DNA of 64,000 nucleotides from JABDIP01 sp965237625 (lineage in GTDB: Bacteria > Pseudomonadota > Alphaproteobacteria > DSM-16000 > Inquilinaceae), in the NCBI GenBank assembly GCA_965237625.1, contig CBDEGD010000029.1:1-64000 (forward strand), given 5' to 3'. The position numbers and the translations under genes were made by a program. Under the pieces are notes generated by a model. The model did not search any database. It was not told the DNA's origin and was given only the letters and a program-made list of their open reading frames with translations. Positions 9,758 to 17,041 of the stretch are shown here, one piece after another (position 1 is the stretch's first letter; each line of letters starts with the position of its first letter).

Positions 9758-11296
9758 ATGAGCGATTCGGAAGCCGTCGACCTATTGATCGTCGGCGGCG
9801 GCATAAACGGGGCTGGAATCGCACGGGATGCGGCGGGACGTGGGCAGAAAGTCCTGCTCTGTGAGCAGCACGACCTGGCCGGCGCAACCTCCTCGTCTTC
9901 CTCGAAGCTGATCCATGGCGGGCTGCGGTATCTGGAACTGTACGAGTTCCGGCTGGTCCGCGAGGCGCTGACGGAGCGCGAGGTCTTGCTGAAAGCAGCG
10001 CCGCATATCATCTGGCCGCTGCGGTTCGTGCTGCCGCACAACGCGTTGCTGAGGCCAGCATGGCTTATCCGGCTCGGCCTGTTCCTCTACGACAACATCG
10101 GTGGGCGCCGCACGCTTCCTGGCACCAAATCGCTCAATTTGCGCCATGGCGAGCAAGGCGCGCCGCTTCTAGCTGAGCTGGTCAAGGGCTTTGAATACTC
10201 CGATTGCTGGGTCGATGACGCCCGGCTGGTAATGCTGAACGTCTTGGATGCGGTGGCCCATGGTGCCGAGGTGCTGGTCGGGACCCGCTGCACCCGGGTC
10301 CGGCGCGTCGGCGCGGGAACCGGCAGCCGATGGCATGCGACGTTGACCGATATGAACACCGGCGCCGAACGTCAGATCACGGCGCGGATTCTGGTGAACG
10401 CCGCCGGCCCCTGGGTGGACCAGTTCCTGCAGAAGGGCCTCGGCGACAACGCCGCGAAGAATCTGAAGCTGGTCAAGGGCAGCCACATCATCGTGCCGCG
10501 CATGTATGACGGCACCCACGCCTATATCCTGCAGAACACCGACAAGCGCGTTGTCTTCGCGATCCCCTATGAGGATCAATTCACGCTGATCGGCACCACC
10601 GATCTGATCTATGAGGGCGACCCGGGCGAGCCGGCGATCACCCAGGAGGAGACCGAATATCTGTGCGAGGCGGTCAACCGGTATTTCGAACAGCAGATCG
10701 GTCCTGCCGATGTCGTTCATACCTATTCCGGCGTGCGCCCGCTCTATGACGACAAGGAAGCCAACCCGTCAGCGGTGACCCGCGACTACGTCTTCGACGT
10801 GAAGACGGAACACGGCAACACACCGCTGCTGTCCATCTATGGCGGCAAGATCACCACCTACCGCAGGCTCGCCGAGCATGCCCTGGAAAAACTCGAACGG
10901 TTCCTGCCCGGCCTTGGCCCTGCCTGGACCGACAGCGCCACCCTCCCCGGCGGCGATCTGCCGAACGGCTTCGACGGCCTCATGGCCGAGTTGCAGGACA
11001 GCCACGGATTTCTGCCGGCCGAGCTGGCCGCCCGCTACGGCCGGCAATACGGATCCCTGTGCCGTCAATTCCTCGAAGGCGCCACATCCATGGCCGATCT
11101 CGGCGAAGAATTCGGCGCCGGTCTCTATGCCCGCGAAGCCGCGTATCTGGTCGATCAGGAATGGGCCCGCGGCGCCGACGACATATTGTGGCGCCGCACC
11201 AAGCTCGGCCTGCTCATGCCCGCGGAGGGCCGAGCCCGCCTCGATGACTGGATTTCACGGCGAACCGAAGCCGAAGCGGAGGCGCTGGCAAGCTAG
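9758..11296 (+). CDS. glpD: Aerobic glycerol-3-phosphate dehydrogenase
   Basis: A membrane-associated FAD enzyme that oxidises sn-glycerol-3-phosphate to DHAP and passes electrons to quinone. The FAD-binding DLLIVGGGINGAGIARDAAG is at residues 8-27. SSSSSKLIHGGLRYLE, the second FAD segment with ILVNAAGPW, the GSHIIVPRM block and the C-terminal YGGKITTYRRLAE are all GlpD hallmarks. At 512 aa it is full length. GGGAG precedes the ATG. No glpK or glp regulator is nearby. The stop codon is part of the first of two hairpins that follow. Confidence 0.95.
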   Translation: MSDSEAVDLLIVGGGINGAGIARDAAGRGQKVLLCEQHDLAGATSSSSSKLIHGGLRYLELYEFRLVREALTEREVLLKAAPHIIWPLRFVLPHNALLRPAWLIRLGLFLYDNIGGRRTLPGTKSLNLRHGEQGAPLLAELVKGFEYSDCWVDDARLVMLNVLDAVAHGAEVLVGTRCTRVRRVGAGTGSRWHATLTDMNTGAERQITARILVNAAGPWVDQFLQKGLGDNAAKNLKLVKGSHIIVPRMYDGTHAYILQNTDKRVVFAIPYEDQFTLIGTTDLIYEGDPGEPAITQEETEYLCEAVNRYFEQQIGPADVVHTYSGVRPLYDDKEANPSAVTRDYVFDVKTEHGNTPLLSIYGGKITTYRRLAEHALEKLERFLPGLGPAWTDSATLPGGDLPNGFDGLMAELQDSHGFLPAELAARYGRQYGSLCRQFLEGATSMADLGEEFGAGLYAREAAYLVDQEWARGADDILWRRTKLGLLMPAEGRARLDDWISRRTEAEAEALAS

Positions 11297-11348
11297 TGTC
11301 CCGATCCTGAAATTCGCATGAGCGAATTGCAGTATCAAAGGGACACTA
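11294..11348. repeat. Hairpin element 1 after glpD (TAGTGTCCC...GGGACACTA)
   Basis: Nine terminal bases form perfect inverted ends (11294-11302 and 11340-11348) around an inner hairpin AATTCGC-ATGA-GCGAATT (11311-11328). The element overlaps the glpD stop codon. No U-tract follows, so it is more a REP-like palindrome than a classic terminator, though it may stabilise the mRNA 3' end. Confidence 0.65.
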
Positions 11349-11360
11349 ACTGTATGATTC

Positions 11361-11424
11361 TAGTGTCATTCAGCTTCCGAAATCCGGCACATGAAATGTG
11401 CCGAACTTCGAAACCATGACACTA
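11361..11424. repeat. Hairpin element 2 after glpD (TAGTGTCAT...ATGACACTA)
   Basis: Perfect 9-bp ends (11361-11369, 11416-11424) enclose a perfect inner hairpin CGGCACAT-GAA-ATGTGCCG (11385-11403). It shares the TAGTGTC...GACACTA ends with the preceding element but has a different interior, so the two look like related palindromic units. Confidence 0.65.
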
Positions 11425-11484
11425 GCGCATTTTCCGATCGGGCGGGACCGACCTGCGTAAGCGGACAATGATCCAGCCGGCGGT

Positions 11485-11931
11485 TCAGCCAGGCCAGCCC
11501 ATCAGCAAATCCGGAACCTTCTCGTCATTGTCCCGGCCATCCGTCTCGCGCAGCGTTCGGAAACCGTGCCGGCGGTAGAAGCGGATCGCCTCTTTGTTCG
11601 GCTGAAACACCCAGAGCCGCAGGCCCCATGGCGCTCCGATCTTGGCCGCCTCCAGCAAAGCCGACCCAAAGCCGCGCCGACGGTACCCGGCACGCACATA
11701 GAGGCCGGTCACCAGATCTTTCTCCAGGGCCAGGTAGCCGGCGACGACGCCCTCTTCATCCTCGGCCACCAGCACCTGCTGGCCGACGAATACCGTATTC
11801 AGCATCCAGGCCAGGGTCTCGGCGAGAGTATGTAAATCCTGCGGCAGGAAGCTCATTTCGCGAAGAGCGTGGATATGGATCCATGCGCACTCGTCGCTCT
11901 CCGTCAGAGCCGCCGCTCGAATAATCACCAT
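11485..11931 (-). CDS. GNAT-family N-acetyltransferase
   Basis: A 148-aa acyltransferase. The acetyl-CoA pyrophosphate-binding region is LYVRAGYRRRGFGSALLEAAK (R/Q-x-x-G-x-G/A motif A), followed by LRLWVFQPNKEAIRFYRRHGF, the motif B helix of GNATs. The start at 11931 (MVIIRAAAL) is chosen because the frame farther upstream is unlike GNATs. The acceptor substrate is unknown. Confidence 0.82.
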   Translation of the reverse strand: MVIIRAAALTESDECAWIHIHALREMSFLPQDLHTLAETLAWMLNTVFVGQQVLVAEDEEGVVAGYLALEKDLVTGLYVRAGYRRRGFGSALLEAAKIGAPWGLRLWVFQPNKEAIRFYRRHGFRTLRETDGRDNDEKVPDLLMGWPG

Positions 11932-12007
11932 GTCATTCCGGCCCGTTGTGCAATGCTGCGCCAGCTTGCTACGGTCCCAGTGACGAGGCAAATCGGGCAG
12001 GAAAGAC

Positions 12008-14260
12008 ATGGCGGTGCGGCGGCTAGGCTGGGGAATCCTGCTGATACTGCTTGCGCTCGGCCCGGCCGGCGAGGCGGTTGCCGAGCAGCGTCGGCTGGCA
12101 CTGGTGATCGGCAATGGCGCCTATGTGCATACCACCGAGCTGCCGAATGCACCCAATGACGGCCGCGCCATCGCCGCGAAGCTGCGCGCCCTCGACTTCG
12201 AGGTCCTGGAGGGCATCGACCTTGATCGCCGGGCCACGGAAACCCTGATCCGGGATTTCTCGCGCCAACTCGACACCGCGGAAGTGGGCCTGTTCTTTTA
12301 TGCCGGGCACGGGATGCAGGTGAATGGCCGCAATTATCTGGTGCCCGTCGACGCGGTGCTGGAGACCGAGGCCGATCTGGATTTCGAGACCGTGCGGCTC
12401 GACGTCATCCTGAACCAGCTCGAACGCCGGCCGCGCACCAATATCGTTCTGCTGGACGCCTGCCGCGATAACCCGCTTGCCCGCACCCTGTCGCGCAACT
12501 TGGGCGCCTCGCGATCCGCGGCCGTCGGCCGGGGGCTGGCCCGTATCGATGGCGGCATCGGCACACTGATCGCCTATGCAACGGAGCCCGACAATGTGGC
12601 GCTGGACGGCGACGGCGCGAACAGCCCGTTCACCACCGCCCTGTTGCAGCACATCGATACGCCGGGGCTTGAAGTCCGGCAGATGCTGACCCGGGTGCGC
12701 CAGCAGGTGATCGCCGCCACCGACCGGCGCCAGGTTCCCTGGGATCATTCGTCGTTGACCGGCGATTTCTTCTTCCGGCCCGAAGCCGCCGCCCCGGCAC
12801 AGATCGCCGCGCTGCCGGGCCGGAGTGCCGAACTGTCGCTGTGGGATGCCGCGCAATCGGTGGATCCGCCGGAGCAGAAAATCGAGGCCCTGCAGATCTA
12901 CCTGGACGCCTACCCGGACGGCACCTTCGCGCGCATGGCGCAGGTGCAGACCACGGCCCTGGAACGCCAATTGGCGCAGGCCGACCCGAACCGCGGCCTG
13001 GCGGTGCAGCCGGCCAGCCCCGAAGTTGGTGAGGAGGCCCTCGGCCTGACCCGCGACCGCCGGCGCGCTATCCAACGGTCGCTGACGGTCCTCGGCTTCG
13101 ATACCAAAGGCGCCGACGGTGTCTTCGGCCCCAACAGCCGGCGCGCCATCGCCGCGTTCCAAGCCGCTGAAGGCATGGACCCGTCCGGATACCTGGACGG
13201 GCCGCAATTGGCGATCCTGTTGGAGGCGGCGGCGCCGCCATTGGCCGAGGCCGAACGGCTGGAGATGGCCGCGCAGGCCGAAATCGGCCCGGGCGATCGG
13301 TCGCGGCTGGCGGAGGTGGAGCGTTGGCTCTACCTGCTGGACAGCGATCTGGACCGGGAAACCGTCAGCCGGATTGCGGGGTCCCGCCACGACATGTTGG
13401 TGGTCGACTATCTGCCTTCGCAGCAGGGCAGCGAGGATTACCCCATGGCCGAGACGGTTCGGCGCTGGCATCAGGCGGCGCATCCAAAACTGGTGCTGGC
13501 CTATATCAATATCGGCGAAGCGGAGAACTATCGCACCTATTGGCAACCGGATTGGCGGATCGGCAATCCGGAATGGATCCGCGGCGACGATCCGGATGGC
13601 TGGGCGAACAACTACCCGGTCGCCTTCTGGTTCGATGAGTGGCGGGCGATCTGGCTTGGCGAGCGCGGCCTGCTCGGGCGCATCGTCGAAGCGGGTTTCG
13701 ACGGCGTCTATCTGGACTGGATCGGCGCTTATGACGAGGAGAGCGTGGCCAGTTTCGCTCTGTCCGACGGCGCCGACCCAAAGCAGGAGATGATCTGGTG
13801 GGTCGGCGACATCGCCGAGACGGCGCAGAAGCTGAACCCGGATTTCGTCATCGTTCCCCAGAACCCCGGCGATTTGCTGACCAATGCCGATTTCTTGGGT
13901 GCGATCGACGGAGTCGCCCAGGAGCATATCTGGTTCGACGGTGGCGAGGACAACGAGCCGGCGGGCGGTTGCCGGTTGCCTTTGCGCGACGCCGACATCG
14001 GCAGTGCTGCCTATCGCCAATCCTTGTCGGCCGCCTGTCGCCGCTACCATGACAACCCGGACGGCACTCTGCATTCCAGCAGCGAACGTTACCTGCCCAA
14101 CCTTGCGCTCGTCCGGGATAGCGGCAAGGCGGTGTTTACCGTGGACTACGCTTTGGATGCGGATGACATCGCCTGGGTGACCGACATGGCGCGACGGCAG
14201 GGTTTCATCCCCTTCGTCGGCTCCCGCGCCCTGGACCGCTTTCAAGTGCCGCACGATTGA
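12008..14260 (+). CDS. Secreted caspase-fold protein fused to a peptidoglycan-binding domain and a GH114-like glycosidase domain
   Basis: A 750-aa multidomain exported protein. Residues 1-25 are a signal peptide (LGWGILLILLALGPAGEAVA). Residues 27-256 are a peptidase C14 caspase fold with the catalytic dyad His101 in FFYAGHGMQ and Cys152 in LLDACRDNP. Residues about 345-400 are a PG_binding_1 domain (RRAIQRSLTVLGF, GADGVFGPNSRRAIAAFQ). Residues about 435-750 resemble GH114 endo-alpha-1,4-polygalactosaminidase or TM1410-type TIM barrels (DMLVVDYL, LAYINIGEAENYRTYW, GFDGVYLDWIGAYDE), with candidate acids Asp467, Glu504 and Asp570. AGGAAAG precedes the ATG. The domains suggest a cell-wall-bound protease/glycosidase. 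The N-terminal half is closely similar to the next gene, so the pair arose by tandem duplication followed by a swap of the C-terminus. Confidence 0.85.
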   Translation: MAVRRLGWGILLILLALGPAGEAVAEQRRLALVIGNGAYVHTTELPNAPNDGRAIAAKLRALDFEVLEGIDLDRRATETLIRDFSRQLDTAEVGLFFYAGHGMQVNGRNYLVPVDAVLETEADLDFETVRLDVILNQLERRPRTNIVLLDACRDNPLARTLSRNLGASRSAAVGRGLARIDGGIGTLIAYATEPDNVALDGDGANSPFTTALLQHIDTPGLEVRQMLTRVRQQVIAATDRRQVPWDHSSLTGDFFFRPEAAAPAQIAALPGRSAELSLWDAAQSVDPPEQKIEALQIYLDAYPDGTFARMAQVQTTALERQLAQADPNRGLAVQPASPEVGEEALGLTRDRRRAIQRSLTVLGFDTKGADGVFGPNSRRAIAAFQAAEGMDPSGYLDGPQLAILLEAAAPPLAEAERLEMAAQAEIGPGDRSRLAEVERWLYLLDSDLDRETVSRIAGSRHDMLVVDYLPSQQGSEDYPMAETVRRWHQAAHPKLVLAYINIGEAENYRTYWQPDWRIGNPEWIRGDDPDGWANNYPVAFWFDEWRAIWLGERGLLGRIVEAGFDGVYLDWIGAYDEESVASFALSDGADPKQEMIWWVGDIAETAQKLNPDFVIVPQNPGDLLTNADFLGAIDGVAQEHIWFDGGEDNEPAGGCRLPLRDADIGSAAYRQSLSAACRRYHDNPDGTLHSSSERYLPNLALVRDSGKAVFTVDYALDADDIAWVTDMARRQGFIPFVGSRALDRFQVPHD

Positions 14261-14462
14261 ACCCGCCGACAGATCCGGCGGGACCGCCACGGGGATCGAC
14301 TGTGAAGATCCTGTAACAGCCCTCCGGCATCCCTATGCCGCTGGATCTCCTTCCCTGCCCGTAATTCCTCGATAAGAATCAAGTCTCGGGGCAGGCTGTC
14401 CAAGCGCCCGAAGGGTTGCTACGGTCGCGGGTACAAGGAACACGCGTTAAGCGGAGGCGAAT

Positions 14463-16304
14463 GTGCGATTGCTGGCATGGACGATGCTTTGCACCCTGGT
14501 ATTGGCAACCACGGCGTTTGCCGCGACAAACGTTGAGCGCCGCGTCGCGCTGGTGATCGGCAATGGGGCCTATCTGCATACCACCGCACTGCCGAACGCC
14601 CCCAATGACGGCCGTGCGATCGCCACGAAGCTGCGCGCCCTCGATTTCGAGGTTCTGGAAGGTATCGACCTTGACCGGCGCAACACGGAAGAACTGATCC
14701 AGCAATTCGCGCGCCGCCTCAGGGGCGCCGATGTGGGGCTGTTCTTCTATGCCGGGCATGGTCTGCAGGTGAACGGCTCGAACTACATCGTGCCGGTCGA
14801 CGCGATGTTGGAAGACGAGTCCGATCTGGATTTCGAGGCGGTGCGCCTGGATATCGTGCTGGCGCAGTTGGAACGCCAACCGCGCACCAATATTGTCCTG
14901 ATGGATGCCTGCCGAGACAATCCGCTGGCGCGCACCTTGTCGCGCAGCATGGGCGCCTCGCGCTCGGCCGCCATCGGGCGGGGGCTGGCGCGCATCGACG
15001 GCAGCATCGGAACCCTGATCGCCTATGCCACCGAGCCGGACAATGTGGCGCTGGACGGCGATGGCGCGAACAGCCCCTTCACGGAAGCCCTGTTGGCCCA
15101 TATCGACACACCGGGGCTCGAGGTCCGACAGATGCTGACCCGGGTGCGACAGCAGGTCATCGCCGCCACCGACAGACAGCAGGTGCCCTGGGATCATTCC
15201 TCCCTGACCGGCGATTTCTTCTTCCAGGCCAGCGCCCCGGCGCCCGATGCACCGCCGGTCCAGATAGCGACCCTGCCGCAGACGCCGGTTACCGGCCCTG
15301 CCCCGTCAAACAATGACGGCGCGGCGGAATTGATCATGTGGGAGACGGTGCAAAACATCACCGTGCCTGAGCAGCAGATCGCCGCGCTGAACCTCTATGT
15401 GGAGACCTATCCCCAGGGCCGCTTCGCCAGGCTGGCCGAGATCCAGATCGCATCGCTTGCCGCACCGGAACCGACGCCGGTTTCGCCGCCGGCCCAGATT
15501 GCGCCAGATGTCCCGCGCGGACCGGTCGCGCCGAGCCCGGCGGAAACCGAGCAGTTGCTGAGGCTCAATCGGGACGACCGCCGCGCCGTGCAATCCGCCT
15601 TGACCATGCTGGGCTATGACACCAACGGTGTTGATGGAGTCTTTGGCGGAAATACAAGGCGCGCTCTCCGCAACTACCAGCAAGCCCGCGGTCAGCAGGT
15701 GACCGGCTATCTGACGCGGGAATCTCTGGCCGCCCTGGCCGCCGCCGCCGAGGTGACCGGCGGCAGCGCCAATACTTGCCAATGGGCCTTCGACGGCGAA
15801 TGCGATGAAGCGCGATTCCAGGGCAACGCGACCGAGGCCTGCACCGACGGTTCCGATACCTTCGACTGTCAGGGCCATTCCCTGCGACAGTCGGTGGGTG
15901 CGGGCGACAGCTGCGAATGGGCCCGCGACGGCGAGTGTGACGACGCCCGTTATGTCGGCAATGCCTCGGGCGCTTGCACCGCGGGCACCGATACCACCGA
16001 TTGTCGGGGCTATGCGCTGCGGTCCGCGCAGGCCGACCCGACCAATAGCTGCCAATGGGCCTATGACGGCGAATGCGATGAGGAGCGCTTTCAGGGCGCG
16101 GCCACCAGCGCCTGTTCCGACGGCACCGACTCGGCGGATTGCCGGGGCTATACACTGGTCGGTGGCGGTCGGAACGACAATTCCAACAGCTGCGAATGGG
16201 CGTTCGACGGTGAATGCGACGATGCGCGCTATCGCGGCAACGCTTCCGCGGCCTGCGCGGCAGGCACCGACGCGGCCGACTGCCGGGGGTTGAGCCTGAG
16301 GTAG
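14463..16304 (+). CDS. Secreted caspase-fold protein with a peptidoglycan-binding domain and four Cys-rich repeats
   Basis: A 613-aa paralogue of the preceding gene. It starts at GTG 14463 with GGAGG just upstream. A signal peptide (LLAWTMLCTLVLATTAFA) leads into a caspase fold with His99 (YAGHGLQ) and Cys150 (MDACRDNP). A linker rich in Pro/Ala is followed by a PG_binding_1 domain (about 355-415, YDTNGVDGVFGGNTRRAL). The C-terminus (nt about 15770-16301) has four units of about 45 aa with the pattern C-x-W-A-x-D-G-E-C-D-x7-8-GxAxxAC-x2-G-x-D-x3-DC. Each unit has four Cys and an Asp-rich calcium-loop-like DGECD and GTD, resembling LDL-receptor class A modules. This is probably an extracellular or periplasmic binding array. 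Confidence 0.85.
   Translation: MRLLAWTMLCTLVLATTAFAATNVERRVALVIGNGAYLHTTALPNAPNDGRAIATKLRALDFEVLEGIDLDRRNTEELIQQFARRLRGADVGLFFYAGHGLQVNGSNYIVPVDAMLEDESDLDFEAVRLDIVLAQLERQPRTNIVLMDACRDNPLARTLSRSMGASRSAAIGRGLARIDGSIGTLIAYATEPDNVALDGDGANSPFTEALLAHIDTPGLEVRQMLTRVRQQVIAATDRQQVPWDHSSLTGDFFFQASAPAPDAPPVQIATLPQTPVTGPAPSNNDGAAELIMWETVQNITVPEQQIAALNLYVETYPQGRFARLAEIQIASLAAPEPTPVSPPAQIAPDVPRGPVAPSPAETEQLLRLNRDDRRAVQSALTMLGYDTNGVDGVFGGNTRRALRNYQQARGQQVTGYLTRESLAALAAAAEVTGGSANTCQWAFDGECDEARFQGNATEACTDGSDTFDCQGHSLRQSVGAGDSCEWARDGECDDARYVGNASGACTAGTDTTDCRGYALRSAQADPTNSCQWAYDGECDEERFQGAATSACSDGTDSADCRGYTLVGGGRNDNSNSCEWAFDGECDDARYRGNASAACAAGTDAADCRGLSLR
15770..16301 (+). repeat. Four tandem ~135-bp repeats encoding Cys-rich modules
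   Basis: Units begin near 15770, 15908, 16045 and 16180. Each encodes the C-x-W-A-x-DGECD ... AC-x2-GTD-x2-DC pattern. They differ by many synonymous and conservative changes, so they are old but maintained. Confidence 0.8.
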
Positions 16305-16323
16305 GAACCCGCCGGGGCCGGGC

Positions 16324-16680
16324 TTATTCGTCCAACACCGTGCTCAGCAGAACGGCGTTGTTGAATCGCTCCTCGCGCGCGCCGAACAGCAGGGTCACCA
16401 CCTCACGCTCGCGCACCAGATCCCGCAGCCGGTCCAAAGCAGCCGCCCGCTCCGGCACCGCCAGTTCCTCTCGGTAGCGGGCCTGGAATTCCGGCCAGCG
16501 CTCCGGATCATGGGCGAACCAACCGCGTAATTCAGCGGAGGGAGCGATTTCCTTCAGCCAGAGATCGATCGCGGCATCAGCCTTGGAGAGTCCCCGAGGC
16601 CACAGCCCGTCGATCAGCACCCGGAACCCGTCGCCGGGCCCGGGCTCGGCATAGACACGCTTCAACCGAACCATTTCCAC
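16324..16680 (-). CDS. DUF488 family protein (YeaO-like)
   Basis: A 118-aa protein with the DUF488 signatures VYAEPGPGDGFRVLIDGLWPRG near the start, LWLKEIAPSAELRGWFAHDPERW in the middle and a VVTLLFGAREERFNNAVLL C-terminal block. The family is widespread, with no established reaction. It is convergent with the caspase-like gene; about 20 nt separate the two stops. Confidence 0.85.
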   Translation of the reverse strand: MEMVRLKRVYAEPGPGDGFRVLIDGLWPRGLSKADAAIDLWLKEIAPSAELRGWFAHDPERWPEFQARYREELAVPERAAALDRLRDLVREREVVTLLFGAREERFNNAVLLSTVLDE

Positions 16681-16702
16681 CTCTCAGAACGCATGCGCCC
16701 TA

Positions 16703-16819
16703 ATACCAAGGGAGATAGATATTGACCGGTTTCATGGCGCGCATTGCCCCCTGCGGGTGCGTTGCGGTGCTTGCCCGATGCGCGCCATAAAACCGGTCAA
16801 TATCTATCTCCCTTGGTAT
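16703..16819. repeat. Large inverted repeat with 42-bp arms (MITE-like)
   Basis: The left arm is 16703-16744, the spacer 16745-16777 (33 nt) and the right arm 16778-16819. The arms are perfect complements except for one position (C versus T at the CATGGCGC step). Arms begin ATACCAAGGGAGATAGATAT. A partial, diverged copy of one arm occurs at about 30088-30125, so this is a dispersed family. No complete gene lies inside. With the terminator that follows, it fills the 360-bp gap 16681-17041. Confidence 0.85.
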
Positions 16820-16855
16820 AGGAAGCCCGATCCGGCGGCCACCGTCAAAGGGATC

Positions 16856-16898
16856 AAAAGGATCACGGCGGCGCCATTGACGCCGCCGTGACCTTTTT
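16856..16898. terminator. Rho-independent terminator (bidirectional)
   Basis: CGGCGGCG (866-873 of this kb) pairs with CGCCGCCG (881-888) over a 7-nt loop. The stem extends through TCA/TGA and GG/CC, with A-tract on the left and a T6 run on the right. The A/T flanks on both sides let it serve the converging protease gene on the minus strand and any plus-strand transcription. Confidence 0.75.
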
Positions 16899-17041
16899 TG
16901 ACGTCCCCGACGGGACGCCGGAGACTTACCGAAATCGGGATGATTTGAAGTCGACGCGACTTCAAATCTGAATCCCAATCTCTTTCAATGTTCTAGAGGA
17001 CGAATCAGAGATGAGGTCACATGACCTCCTCTCATCGTGTT

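Noticed and set aside
12023..14290. A 755-codon open frame opposite the first caspase-like gene
   Set aside because: It is a GC-driven shadow on the other strand, rich in Gly/Arg/His/Gln with no domain, while the plus strand has clear motifs.
16700..16978. A 92-codon minus-strand frame
   Set aside because: Made almost wholly of the large inverted repeat and the terminator; no protein-like composition.
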